Both the position numbers and the translations under genes were made by a program. DNA of 64,000 bases from Polaribacter sp. (GTDB lineage Bacteria > Bacteroidota > Bacteroidia > Flavobacteriales > Flavobacteriaceae), in NCBI GenBank assembly GCA_029245785.1, contig JAQWOR010000066.1, positions 1 to 64,000 on the forward strand, written 5' to 3'. Every line of letters begins with the position of its first letter. Positions within the stretch are counted from its first letter, which is position 1. Shown here in pieces: positions 47,832 to 57,197 of the stretch. Below the pieces are notes generated by a model. That model saw only the letters and a list, made by a program, of their open reading frames with translations, made no database searches and was not told where the DNA came from.

Positions 47832-48620
47832 ATGAACACAGAAAAGGTAGCAGAACATATTGTAAACTGGCTTTTAGAATATGCTACAAAAGCCAATGTT
47901 AAGGGTTTTGTTATTGGTGTTTCTGGAGGAATAGATTCTGCCGTCACCTCTACGCTATGTGCAAAAACAGGCTTACAGCTTCTTTGCCTAGAGATGCCCA
48001 TTCATCAATCCGAGAGCCAGGTCACTAGAGCCCATGAACATATAGAACAGTTAAAAAACACATTTAAAAATGTAACATCTATTAAAATTGACTTGACAAG
48101 TTCATTTGAAAATTTCAAACAAATTGTTCCTAAAACAGAACCCTCTGCACAAGTAGATCTATCTCTTGCGAATACACGAGCAAGGTTACGAATGACAACC
48201 TTGTATTATTTTGCCGGACTAAAAGACTTATTAGTAGCAGGAACTGGAAACAAGATAGAAGATTTTGGTGTTGGTTTTTTTACAAAATATGGAGATGGGG
48301 GTGTTGATATTAGTCCAATTGCAGATTTGGTGAAATCTGAAGTTTATGAATTGGCCAGCTATTTAAACATTTCTAAAACGATTCAAAACGCACAACCAAC
48401 CGATGGGTTGTTTGGAGACGACAGAACAGATGAAGATCAAATTGGAGCTTCTTATGACGAGCTAGAGTGGGCAATGCAAATGAAGTCTGAAAACAAAACA
48501 GTAGAAAATTTTACAGGAAGAGAGCTAGCCGTGTACAAAATATATAGCCATTTAAACAACATCAACCAGCACAAAATAATGCCCATTCCTGTGTGTATAA
48601 TTCCCGAAAGATTAAAGTAA
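47832..48620 (+). CDS. nadE: NH3-dependent NAD synthetase
   Basis: 262 residues from the ATG of MNTEKVAEH; a TTG two codons upstream is in frame. The PP-loop ATP motif is VSGGIDSAVTS, and the adenylation-site segments TGNKIEDFGVGFFTKYGDGG and PIADLVKSEVYELA are present. It amidates deamido-NAD. It lacks the glutaminase domain, so ammonia is the donor. Confidence 0.95.
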   Translation: MNTEKVAEHIVNWLLEYATKANVKGFVIGVSGGIDSAVTSTLCAKTGLQLLCLEMPIHQSESQVTRAHEHIEQLKNTFKNVTSIKIDLTSSFENFKQIVPKTEPSAQVDLSLANTRARLRMTTLYYFAGLKDLLVAGTGNKIEDFGVGFFTKYGDGGVDISPIADLVKSEVYELASYLNISKTIQNAQPTDGLFGDDRTDEDQIGASYDELEWAMQMKSENKTVENFTGRELAVYKIYSHLNNINQHKIMPIPVCIIPERLK

Positions 48621-48743
48621 GTTTGCAGAGATCATCAATCTCTTTATTTTGCCGTACGCTCTTTTTTTAGAGCCATTAAAAATTGAAAATGGCAATATGA
48701 TTAATAGCTGAAGTATTCTTAATATTTGTAATGATCTTTTCAT
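48612..48743 (-). CDS. Possible 43-aa hydrophobic/basic peptide
   Basis: A minus-strand frame from ATG 48743 encodes a basic start, a hydrophobic stretch (LQILRILQLLIILPFSIF) and a Lys/Arg-rich tail. It overlaps the end of nadE by 9 bp and lies in an otherwise empty 180-bp gap. TATCTTAG 27 bp upstream is one base from the promoter consensus. No homology is recognised; it may be spurious. Confidence 0.22.
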   Translation of the reverse strand: MKRSLQILRILQLLIILPFSIFNGSKKRAYGKIKRLMISANLL

Positions 48744-48800
48744 GTTCTTTTTTTTAGCATAGCTAAGATACAAAAAAAACATCAATTCAATAAAAACCCA

Positions 48801-50756
48801 TCAAATAACCCTGTTTAATCTCTCAAACAACAATTGCTTAAGCCCTGTGTACTTGGAAATTAACTCAAGGTCTATCGTAGCCGATTTTTGCGATTTTGCC
48901 TCGTTCATAATCTCAATAATTTTTCGTTCTATCAAGACTCTACGTGTGTTCAAAATAGCTTCTGTTACTAGTTTTGGAAGAATTTTACTGATTTCTACAA
49001 CAAAAATACCTTTTCGTTCCCAATCGCTCAACGTATGTTTTTCCTCATCCATTAAAATCCCTGTAACCTCATTTGCAATCTGTTCATTTTTATGATGTAC
49101 CAGCTGCTCTATCATTATTTTTTCTTGCTGATTTAATTGATGAATCAACTCATAATAAACAGCTTTAAAAGCCGGGTTGGTAAACTCAATTTCATCCTCT
49201 TGCAAGCTCAAATATATTTCTTTTGAAACTTGATTGTTATAGACTTCATCTTTATAAGAAGAAACGCCCTCTTCGTCGATCTCTTCAACAGAAGCTACAA
49301 AATCTACTTTTTCATTTCCATACAGCAATAAAATTCTGATAATTTCTTTTTCTAAAATTGCTAACTGATCTACTTCTTCTAATTGTACTTCTTGTGCTTT
49401 TACAACTTCAAATGATTGCTGGCTTGTCTGATGTTTTTTCGCCTCTTCTTTATCCGTCTTAGCTATCATTTGAGCTAATTCGCTAAATAAAACTCGCTCT
49501 GAAATTTCCATAATACGCGCGCATTCTTGCACATATACTTCTCGCTGAATGGTATCTGGAATCTTAGAAATACTGGTAACAATGTCTCTGATGAGTCCTG
49601 CTTTTTTAACGGGGTCGTTTTTAGCTTCTTGCATCAATAAAGAAACTTTAAAACTGATAAAGTCTTGCGCAGTATCTTCTAAATACGCTTTTAGCTCAGT
49701 ATCTGAATGTGATTTTGCAAAACTATCAGGGTCTTCTCCTTCAGGAAAAGACACCACTTTCACATTCATTCCCTGTTCTAAAATCAAATCTATTCCACGA
49801 ACAGAGGCTCTCAATCCAGCAGCATCACCATCAAAAAGTACGGTGATGTTTTGCGTTAATCTTCGTACCAAGCGTATTTGATCTGGTGTTAATGCAGTAC
49901 CTGAAGAAGCTACTACATTTTCAATTCCTGACTGATGAAAAGAAATCACATCCGTATAGCCTTCTACCAAAAAACAATTATCTTGCTTGGCTATTTCCTT
50001 TTTCGCCTGATAAATTCCGTATAAAATTTTACTTTTATGGTAAATATCACTTTCGGGAGAGTTTAAATATTTTGCAGCTTTTTTATCATTGGTTAGAATT
50101 CGACCTCCAAAACCAAGAATCCTTCCAGACATACTGTGAATTGGAAATAGTACGCGGCCTTTAAACCGATCAAATTGTTTATCTCCTTTGACAATTGTCA
50201 ACCCTGTTGATGTTAAATACTTTACATCATATCCTTTTGCCAAAGCTGCTTTTGTAAAATGATCCCACTCATCTCTACAATACCCTAATTCAAACTTGGC
50301 AATGGTTTCGTCTTTAAAACCACGTTCTTTAAAATAAGAAAGACCTATTGCTTTTCCTTGCTGTGAATTCAGCATTAAATCGTTGAAAAAATCTTTGGCG
50401 AATTTAGACACCAAAAACATACTTTCTCGTTCGTTTAACTGCTGTTTTTGCTCATCCGACTGCTCGGTTTCTTCAATGTCAATATTGTATTTTTTTGCTA
50501 AATACTTGATGGCTTCTGGGTACGAATAATGTTCGTGTTCCATCAAAAAAGAAATGGCATTCCCTCCTTTTCCTGTACTAAAATCTTTCCAGATCTGCTT
50601 CACTGGCGACACCATAAAAGAAGGTGTTCTTTCGTCTGTAAACGGGCTGAGACCTTTAAAGTTACTTCCTGCTTTTTTTAACTGTACAAATTCGCCAATT
50701 ACCTCCTCTACACGGGCGGTTTCAAAAACACGATCTATGGTTTCTCTGGATATCAT
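48801..50756 (-). CDS. dnaG: DNA primase without zinc-ribbon ligands
   Basis: 651 residues from the ATG of MISRETIDRV; an upstream in-frame start lies in a hairpin and is rejected. The TOPRIM core is intact (CFLVEGYTDVISFHQSG and LFDGDAAGLRASVRGIDL). In the N-terminal CHC2 region, the usual C-x2-H and C-x2-C ligands are S37, T40, D58 and T61 (GLSPFTDERTPSF and WKDFSTGKGG), so no zinc can bind although the surrounding fold is conserved. It makes RNA primers for replication. It is downstream of clpX, separated by a palindrome. Confidence 0.95.
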   Translation of the reverse strand: MISRETIDRVFETARVEEVIGEFVQLKKAGSNFKGLSPFTDERTPSFMVSPVKQIWKDFSTGKGGNAISFLMEHEHYSYPEAIKYLAKKYNIDIEETEQSDEQKQQLNERESMFLVSKFAKDFFNDLMLNSQQGKAIGLSYFKERGFKDETIAKFELGYCRDEWDHFTKAALAKGYDVKYLTSTGLTIVKGDKQFDRFKGRVLFPIHSMSGRILGFGGRILTNDKKAAKYLNSPESDIYHKSKILYGIYQAKKEIAKQDNCFLVEGYTDVISFHQSGIENVVASSGTALTPDQIRLVRRLTQNITVLFDGDAAGLRASVRGIDLILEQGMNVKVVSFPEGEDPDSFAKSHSDTELKAYLEDTAQDFISFKVSLLMQEAKNDPVKKAGLIRDIVTSISKIPDTIQREVYVQECARIMEISERVLFSELAQMIAKTDKEEAKKHQTSQQSFEVVKAQEVQLEEVDQLAILEKEIIRILLLYGNEKVDFVASVEEIDEEGVSSYKDEVYNNQVSKEIYLSLQEDEIEFTNPAFKAVYYELIHQLNQQEKIMIEQLVHHKNEQIANEVTGILMDEEKHTLSDWERKGIFVVEISKILPKLVTEAILNTRRVLIERKIIEIMNEAKSQKSATIDLELISKYTGLKQLLFERLNRVI

Positions 50757-50778
50757 TTCGTTAATTAGCACAATAAAC

Positions 50779-50804
50779 CCCAAAAGGGTTGAAACCCTTT
50801 TGGG
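50779..50804. repeat. 12-bp perfect palindrome between clpX and dnaG
   Basis: CCCAAAAGGGTT and AACCCTTTTGGG around a 2-nt loop, 10 bp after the clpX stop and 23 bp before the dnaG ATG. It could end clpX transcription, although the T tract on the minus strand is weak. In style it resembles the element at 54932. Confidence 0.6.
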
Positions 50805-50813
50805 ATCTTTTTA

Positions 50814-52052
50814 TTATGAGGCTGCTCTTAATTTCTTTAAGGTTGTTTTTGTCAATTTTGCTTCTGCATACTCCTTACTTACGGTAAAATCTTTTTCATC
50901 AGAACTCGGCAATTCAAACATGGCGTCTGTTAAAATCGCTTCACATAAAGATCGCAAACCACGAGCTCCTAATTTGTATTCTATCGCTTTCCCTACAACG
51001 TATTGCAACGCCTCTTCTTCAATTTGAAAAGAAACATCATCCATCAAAAATAACTTCTCATATTGTTTGATGATCGAATTTTTAGGTTCTGTTAATATGG
51101 CTCTTAATGTTTCTGCATCCAGTGGATTCATGTGGCTTAGCACAGGTAATCTTCCAATAATTTAAGGAATCAATCCAAAAGATCTTAAATCTGACGGAAT
51201 GATGTATTGCAATAAATTATCTTCATCGATCTTATCTTCAGCAACAGAAGCGCTATATCCAACAGCTTGCATATTTAAACGCTTACTAATAATTCTGTCA
51301 ATTCCAGAAAAAGCACCTCCAGCAATAAATAAAATATCTTTTGTATTGACCTCTATAAATTTTTGATCTGGATGTTTTCTTCCTCCTTTCGGTGCTACAT
51401 TTACAACAGATCCTTCTAATAATTTCAACAAGGCTTGTTGCACTCCTTCTCCAGAAACATCTCTGGTAATAGATGGATTATCTCCTTTACGAGCAATTTT
51501 ATCTATTTCATCAATAAAAACAATTCCGCGCTCTGCTTTAATTACATCATAATCTGCTGCTTGCAGCAATCTGCTTAAAATACTTTCAACATCCTCTCCA
51601 ACATAGCCTGCTTGTGTTAACACCGTTGCATCAACAATAGAAAATGGAACGTTTAGCATTTTGGCAATTGTACGAGCAACTAATGTCTTACCCGTTCCTG
51701 TTTCGCCAACTAAGACAATGTTACTCTTTTCTATTTCTACTTCATTTTCATCGTCTTTTGACTGTAACAACCGCTTGTAATGGTTATAAACAGCAACCGA
51801 CATTGATATTTTTGTTTCATCTTGACCAATGATATATTGATCTAAAAAGCTTTTAATTTCTTTTGGCTTTTTTAAGATCAATTCTTTAGACAATTCACTC
51901 GATTTTATCTCTGTAGCTTCTTCTCCTAAAATTCCGTTGGCTTGCTCAATACATGTATCACAAATATGCGCGTCGATACCTGCAATTAACAAATTTGTTT
52001 CTGCTTTTTTACGGCCACAAAATGAGCATTCTAAATTTTCTTCTTTCGACAT
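50814..52052 (-). pseudogene. clpX: clpX interrupted by an in-frame TAA at codon 297
   Basis: 412 codons in total, normal for ClpX. The N-terminus has the intact zinc domain (CSFCGRKK ... CDTCIEQ), then Walker A GETGTGKT and Walker [10 protein letters not shown]. The frame reads LRSFGLIP, then TAA (51164-51162), then IIGRLPVLSHMNPLD. The family has PEFIGR or PEIIGR here, so Glu-297 has become a stop by one G-to-T change in GAA. The truncated product would lose the arginine finger of that motif and the small AAA+ subdomain, so it should be inactive. The remainder is undamaged, which argues for a very recent change or an error. Confidence 0.93.
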
Positions 52053-52132
52053 AATTCTTCTCTTTTATTCTATGTATCACTGCAATTTTTCCCGGACCTG
52101 AATTTTCAATAGGAATTGCAATGAAAGTACTT

Positions 52133-52792
52133 TTATTTTCTTTCTAAAATTTCATCAACCATTCCGTATGCTTTTGCTTCAGCGGCTTTCATCCAATAAT
52201 CTCTATCAGAATCTTCGTGTACCTTTTCAACAGTTTGCCCAGAATGTTTGGCAATAATTTGATACAGCTCGTCTTTCAACTTCAAAATTTCACGAGTGGT
52301 AATCTCTATATCTGATGCTTGCCCTTGCGCACCTCCTAATGGCTGGTGAATCATAACTCTTGAATGTGGCAATGCAGAGCGTTTTCCTTTTGTTCCTGCA
52401 CACATTAAAACCGCTCCCATAGAAGCTGCCATTCCTGTACAGATTGTAGCAACATCTGGTTTTATAAATTGCATGGTGTCATAAATTCCTAAACCGGCGT
52501 ATACGCCTCCTCCTGGAGAATTGATATAAATTGAAATATCTTTAGATGCATCTACACTTTCTAAAAACAACAACTGCGTCTGAACTATATTGGCAACTTG
52601 ATCACTTATTCCTGTTCCTAAGAAAATGATTCTATCCATCATTAAACGAGAAAAAACATCCATTTGTGTAATGTTCATCTGACGTTCTTCCATAATATAT
52701 GGCGTTACACTGCTGGTTATTTTTCCAAAATAAGTACTACTTATTCCGTGATGTTTTGTTGCGTATTTTTCGAATTCTCTTCCGTAATCCAT
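52133..52792 (-). CDS. clpP: ATP-dependent Clp protease proteolytic subunit
   Basis: 219 residues. Catalytic Ser124 in GMAASMGA and His149 in HSRVMIHQPLGG; the Asp lies further on. It has the INSPGGGVYAG oxyanion-side strand. The tetradecameric chamber is fed by ClpX. Gene order tig-clpP-clpX is conserved in many bacteria. The frame is intact, unlike clpX. Confidence 0.96.
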   Translation of the reverse strand: MDYGREFEKYATKHHGISSTYFGKITSSVTPYIMEERQMNITQMDVFSRLMMDRIIFLGTGISDQVANIVQTQLLFLESVDASKDISIYINSPGGGVYAGLGIYDTMQFIKPDVATICTGMAASMGAVLMCAGTKGKRSALPHSRVMIHQPLGGAQGQASDIEITTREILKLKDELYQIIAKHSGQTVEKVHEDSDRDYWMKAAEAKAYGMVDEILERK

Positions 52793-52868
52793 TATCTGAG
52801 TATTTTTTATTATTTTGAACTGTAAATATAAGAACTATTAAGTTAATATTTTGTTACAGTTTCTTACT

Positions 52869-52902
52869 AAAAAAACTCCTCTAACTGAATAAAGGAGTTT
52901 TT
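52869..52902 (-). terminator. tig terminator
   Basis: On the minus strand a stem AAAAACTCCT/AGGAGTTTTT with a 12-nt loop and a T7 run, about 22 bp after tig and before clpP, so clpP is likely to be at least partly independently transcribed. Confidence 0.85.
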
Positions 52903-52923
52903 GAATATTCTTTTTAGTGACTC

Positions 52924-54246
52924 TTATTTATACACCTCTTTGATAAAGTCTTCATAAGAAACCTTTTTGGTTTTAAAGCTGATATTTTCTTTGTAGAAAG
53001 TTATCAATTTATGGCTCACCAATTGTTCTTGTAAGCGTTTTGCTTCTTCTGGATTCCCTAAGATCCTTCCTGCAATATCATCCAGTTCTTTTTCTTCTGG
53101 ATTCATATTTCCAAACTGAGCCATTTGTGTTTTGATAAACCCTTTTGCGTAGTTTACCAATTCTTCACGATCTAATTTGATATCGTTGTCTGTCATGATT
53201 TTTCCTTCAATCAATTGGTAACGCAATCCTTTTTCAGATTTTTCATATTCAGCTACAGCTTCTTCTTCTGATATTGGATTCTCTCCAGCAGTTGCTAACC
53301 ATTTTTGCAAAAATGTTGCAGGCAAATCAAATTTTGTGTTTTCTACCAAATATTCTGTAACAGCATTTAGTAATTGTTGATCTCCTTGCGATTGAAATTG
53401 CTTTTCAGCATCTTCTTTAATCTTATCTCTTAATTCGGTCACTGTTTTAACACTTCCGTCAGTAAATAATTTATCAAACAATTCTTGGTCTAATTCTGCC
53501 AATTCTGTTTCTGTAATTTCTTCAACAGTAAATGCCAGGACAATTGCCAATCCATGAATTTCATCATGAGACAAGCCTAAAGCACCCATTAATTTATGAT
53601 CATCACTAAACAAGCCTTTTGTTTTCAACTCAATAACATCACCAACTTTAGCGCCCACAAACTTTTTTAAGTTTGGTTTTCCTTTAATGTCTTTTAAAGA
53701 AATGGTTGCTTTTTTATTGATCTCTTTTTCTTGGTTTACAAAAGTTCCAGTAACATTTGCTGTTGCTGTTGCCGCCTCTATGGCGTTCATTTTTCCGTAA
53801 CGAGATTGTAAGTTTTCAACTTCTTTGTCAATCAAATTATCATCTGCAACGATGGTGTACTGTGTTATTTTTTTCTTTGCAGACAAATCAACCGTAAATT
53901 CTGGAGCAAGTCCTAATTCGAATTCGAATGAAAACACCTCTGTATCCCAAGAAAAATCTTCTTGAATTCTAGGCAATGGATTTCCTAAAATATCTAGTTT
54001 TTCTTCGGTTAAAAATTTATTTAAAGACTCTTGTAATAATTTATTTACTTCATCGATCATTATCGATTTTCCGTATTGCTTTTTTACCATTCCCATTGGC
54101 ACATGCCCTTTTCTAAATCCTGGGATATCTGCTTTTTTACGGTAATCTTGTAAAATTTCTGTTACTTTTGTTTGATAGTCTTCTGCAACAATATCAACTT
54201 TTACAACTGCATTTAATGCATCTACATTTTCTTTTGTAATATTCAT
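52924..54246 (-). CDS. tig: Trigger factor
   Basis: 440 residues. The ribosome-binding domain has the signature IPGFRKGHVPMGMVKKQYG. The FKBP-like middle domain is degenerate (only faint VGDVIELKTKGLF and LGLSHDEIHGL remnants), as I would expect in this phylum. The C-terminal helical arms close the chain. It is a ribosome-bound chaperone for nascent proteins. Confidence 0.94.
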   Translation of the reverse strand: MNITKENVDALNAVVKVDIVAEDYQTKVTEILQDYRKKADIPGFRKGHVPMGMVKKQYGKSIMIDEVNKLLQESLNKFLTEEKLDILGNPLPRIQEDFSWDTEVFSFEFELGLAPEFTVDLSAKKKITQYTIVADDNLIDKEVENLQSRYGKMNAIEAATATANVTGTFVNQEKEINKKATISLKDIKGKPNLKKFVGAKVGDVIELKTKGLFSDDHKLMGALGLSHDEIHGLAIVLAFTVEEITETELAELDQELFDKLFTDGSVKTVTELRDKIKEDAEKQFQSQGDQQLLNAVTEYLVENTKFDLPATFLQKWLATAGENPISEEEAVAEYEKSEKGLRYQLIEGKIMTDNDIKLDREELVNYAKGFIKTQMAQFGNMNPEEKELDDIAGRILGNPEEAKRLQEQLVSHKLITFYKENISFKTKKVSYEDFIKEVYK

Positions 54247-54276
54247 GGTATCAATTTAATCTTAAAAAATTGGCTG

Positions 54277-54307
54277 CAAAATTAGTGATTTTTACCAACT
54301 TTGCAAA
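54277..54307 (-). promoter_or_regulatory. tig promoter
   Basis: Minus strand TTTG at 54307-54304, a 19-bp spacer and TAATTTTG at 54284-54277, about 30 bp before the tig ATG. Confidence 0.65.
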
Positions 54308-54380
54308 GGTTTAAATACTTCTATTTCAGTTATTTTAACAGTAATGCCCAATTATCAGTAAACAAGGACCAATGTATCAC

Positions 54381-54731
54381 TTATTTTCTCTTTTCTTCTT
54401 TTATCAATCCGAACAACACCGATCTGAAAACAGATAATAACACGCTAAATAATAGTGCCGTAAAAAATCCGCTTACCGCAAATCCACTAACCAAATTTCC
54501 TGCCAATAAAATGATAATGGCATTGATCACAAACAGAAACAAGCCCAGACTAAGAATGGTTGCTGGCAACGTAAAGAGAACTAGTAACGGACGAACAAAC
54601 ATATTTAAGAGGGCAATTACAAAGGCAACCCAAATGGCTGCTGTATAACTTGCAACCTGTATTCCTGGCAAAATAGTTGCCAAAACCACAACAGCAACTG
54701 CTGTTAGTAATAACTTTAAGAGTGTTTTCAT
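54381..54731 (-). CDS. YvlD / holin-4-2-type four-helix membrane protein
   Basis: 116 residues with four hydrophobic helices and the family motif LLNMFVRPLLVLFTLPATILSLGLFLFVINA. The family is often called 'phage holin family protein' but is chromosomal in most bacteria, and its function is unclear. No phage genes are nearby. The C-terminus is basic (KEEKRK), consistent with a cytoplasmic tail. Confidence 0.82.
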   Translation of the reverse strand: MKTLLKLLLTAVAVVVLATILPGIQVASYTAAIWVAFVIALLNMFVRPLLVLFTLPATILSLGLFLFVINAIIILLAGNLVSGFAVSGFFTALLFSVLLSVFRSVLFGLIKEEKRK

Positions 54732-54931
54732 TTTTATGTTTTTTTAGCAGGGAATTTCAACAAACTCGTTTAATGATAAAAGACTAACATCCAAAACGAC
54801 ACCAATTCCTGTTTTCTGTAAAAACGGCAGAAAAAGAGGCTTTTTACTGCTTTTTTGACAGGAAACATTCTAGTTTAACAGCAACAGCCATCAACTTATT
54901 TAAGTTTGTTCAATAAGTTAAGTATTTAATA

Positions 54932-54958
54932 CCTACAAGGTTTTCAAAACCTTGCAGG
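54932..54958. repeat. Palindrome overlapping the end of the alpha/beta hydrolase gene
   Basis: Arms CCTACAAGGTTTT and AAAACCTTGCAGG (one mismatch) around a single C. The minus-strand stop codon and the last codons of the hydrolase gene (Pro-Ala-Arg-Phe) fall within it. It may double as a terminator. Confidence 0.6.
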
Positions 54959-55726
54959 AAAGGCTTCTAAAAATCGTAAAACCTCAGTGTAAAAATCAGT
55001 AGGATTTTCTGCATGTAGCCAATGTCCTGAATTTTTGATTGTAACAATGGCTGAGTTTGGAAAATGAGCGCCAATCAACGGTGCTTCATCAGCAGAAATA
55101 TAATCAGAGTTTTCGCCTTTTAAAAATAAGGTTTCTCCTTCAAAAGTTGTAAACGATGGCAAGGCAACACCAACTTCATCGTTATTTTCTGTCAGAGCTT
55201 GTAAGTTAAAACGAAAGGCTAGCCTCCCTTTTTCTTTCCAATACACATTTTTTAGTAAAAACTGACGAACTCCTACAATCGGAATCCGCTCTGCAAGCTT
55301 TTCATCAACCAATTTACGAGTGTGTTGTATTGAAAAGTCAATGGAGTTTAACCCTTGTAAAATTTCATCATGATGTGGTTTATAGGCCTTCGGAGAAATA
55401 TCTACAACCACTAGTTTTTTAACAAGTTCTGGGTAACTTACAGCAAACAACATCACTGTTTTTCCGCCCATAGAGTGCCCTAATAAATACATTTTTTCTA
55501 ACTGATGATGAACTACATACCTGTATAAATCTTCAACCAACAGCGCATAGTCAAACTCTTCTGAATGAAAACTACGTCCGTGATTTCGTTGATCTATGAG
55601 ATGCACCTCATAATTTTCCGAAAACTTGATTCCAAGTGATTTCCAATTATCACCCATACCAAAATAACCGTGCAAAATTAATAACGGCGCTCCTTGTCCT
55701 AAGATTTTAGAATGTAATATGCTCAT
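54944..55726 (-). CDS. Alpha/beta-fold hydrolase (YbfF-like esterase)
   Basis: 260 residues. The oxyanion strand HGYFGMGDNWKSLG is followed by DQRNHGRS, the nucleophile elbow GHSMGGKT and a terminal catalytic His in IKNSGHWLHAE. The pattern resembles the YbfF-type acyl-CoA/short-chain esterases; the substrate is unknown. The last codons lie in a dispersed palindrome, suggesting that the element was inserted at the 3' end and supplied a new stop codon. It is followed upstream by pdxJ, 25 bp away on the same strand. Confidence 0.85.
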   Translation of the reverse strand: MSILHSKILGQGAPLLILHGYFGMGDNWKSLGIKFSENYEVHLIDQRNHGRSFHSEEFDYALLVEDLYRYVVHHQLEKMYLLGHSMGGKTVMLFAVSYPELVKKLVVVDISPKAYKPHHDEILQGLNSIDFSIQHTRKLVDEKLAERIPIVGVRQFLLKNVYWKEKGRLAFRFNLQALTENNDEVGVALPSFTTFEGETLFLKGENSDYISADEAPLIGAHFPNSAIVTIKNSGHWLHAENPTDFYTEVLRFLEAFPARF

Positions 55727-55751
55727 TGATTCAATTGCTTAGAAAATTCGA

Positions 55752-56465
55752 TTATTTTAACTTTTGCAAATACATATTCACCACATTCTCCAATCCTAAA
55801 TACAACGACTCAGAAATCAACGCATGACCAATAGAAACCTCTGCTAAATTTGGGACATTCTCCTTAAAAAATTTGATGTTTTCTAAGCTTAAGTCATGCC
55901 CAGCATTAATTCCCATTCCCAATTCATGAGCTAAAATTGCCGCTTCTGCATAGGGTTTTATTGCCGCTGTATTTCCTAAATTAAACTGAGTGGCAAATAC
56001 TTCTGTATACAGTTCTATTCGGTCTGCTCCCGTTTTTGCTGCTGCTTCAATTAAGTGCAAATCGGTATCAATAAAAATAGAGGTTCGTATTTTGTGTTGC
56101 TTAAACGTTGCAATTATTTCTTGTAAAAAAGATTGATTTTTTAGGGTATCCCAACCTGCATTTGAGGTCAATGCATCAATTCCGTCTGGCACTAAAGTTA
56201 CTTGCGTTGGTTTTATTTCCAACACCATGTCTACAAATTTTTGAATTGGATTTCCTTCAATATTGTATTCTGTACTTACAATATCTTTTAAATCATAGGC
56301 GTCTTGATAGCGAATATGACGCTCATCTGGTCTTGGGTGCACAGTAATTCCCTCTGCTCCAAAACGTTGAATATCTGTAGCAACTTTTAACAAATTTGGC
56401 ACGTCTCCACCACGTGAATTACGCAATGTTGCTATTTTATTTACATTTACACTTAACTTTGTCAT
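55752..56465 (-). CDS. pdxJ: Pyridoxine 5'-phosphate synthase
   Basis: 237 residues forming a TIM barrel. Family motifs: [56 protein letters not shown] and [14 protein letters not shown]. It condenses 1-deoxyxylulose-5-phosphate with 3-amino-2-oxopropyl phosphate to give pyridoxine phosphate. It is divergent from the CBS gene and probably cotranscribed with the hydrolase gene. Confidence 0.96.
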   Translation of the reverse strand: MTKLSVNVNKIATLRNSRGGDVPNLLKVATDIQRFGAEGITVHPRPDERHIRYQDAYDLKDIVSTEYNIEGNPIQKFVDMVLEIKPTQVTLVPDGIDALTSNAGWDTLKNQSFLQEIIATFKQHKIRTSIFIDTDLHLIEAAAKTGADRIELYTEVFATQFNLGNTAAIKPYAEAAILAHELGMGINAGHDLSLENIKFFKENVPNLAEVSIGHALISESLYLGLENVVNMYLQKLK

Positions 56466-56537
56466 CTTAAAAATCTAAAATGCAAAAGTACTCATTTCAA
56501 TAAAATTATTCAGCATTTTAGCCTATATTCGTAGCTA

Positions 56538-57194
56538 ATGAACATGACTGATTACATACTGAAAGATTTCACCCCCTTAACACTACAAAGCACTGTAAGT
56601 CAGGCGCAAGCGCTATGCATAGAACACGCCGTATCTCATGTTCCAATTATAAAAGGTGCTAAATTGATTGGGTGTTTTTCTCAAAATGACATACAATCAT
56701 TAGAAGACAAAAACCAAAAGCTTTCTGATTTTACTGATGTATTCGATCATTTTTGTGCGCACATTTCTGAATCTGCATTAGAATTTTTAAAGATCTTTGC
56801 CGATAATGACGCAAATATTATCCCGGTGATCGACACCAACAACTACATTGGCTATTATGAGCTAAACACCGTTTTAGAACTCTTTTCTTCCACGCCTTTT
56901 TTAACTACGGATGGTTTTATTTTAGTGGTAGAAAAAAACAGCAAAGAATACTCCATGAGCGAAGCTGTTCAAATTATTGAGTCGAACAATGCTATTTTAT
57001 TAGGTTGTTTTATTTCTCATAAAACAACTGATAAAGTTGAATTGACCTTAAAAGTAGTTTCTCAAGAAATCAATGAAATTATCCAAACTTTTAGGCGCTA
57101 CAACTACGTAATCATTACAGAACATACCGATGATTTTTATTTAGAAGAGCTCAAAAACAGAGCAGATTATCTGCAAAAATACTTAAATACCTAA
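56538..57194 (+). CDS. CBS-domain protein
   Basis: 218 residues. Two CBS motifs (VSHVPIIKGAKLIGCFSQND and ANIIPVIDTNNYIGYYELN) are followed by an ACT-like C-terminal part. No enzymatic domain is present, so it is probably a nucleotide-sensing regulatory protein. It lies 3 bp upstream of nadK, which makes cotranscription very likely; a link with NAD metabolism is inference. Confidence 0.85.
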   Translation: MNMTDYILKDFTPLTLQSTVSQAQALCIEHAVSHVPIIKGAKLIGCFSQNDIQSLEDKNQKLSDFTDVFDHFCAHISESALEFLKIFADNDANIIPVIDTNNYIGYYELNTVLELFSSTPFLTTDGFILVVEKNSKEYSMSEAVQIIESNNAILLGCFISHKTTDKVELTLKVVSQEINEIIQTFRRYNYVIITEHTDDFYLEELKNRADYLQKYLNT

Positions 57195-57197
57195 ACG

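Noticed and set aside
50757-50783. Upstream start for dnaG
   Set aside because: The extra nine codons lie in the palindrome region and are not part of the conserved N-terminus, which begins MISRET.
54381-54731. 'Holin' considered as a prophage remnant
   Set aside because: It belongs to the chromosomal YvlD-like family and no phage gene is nearby.
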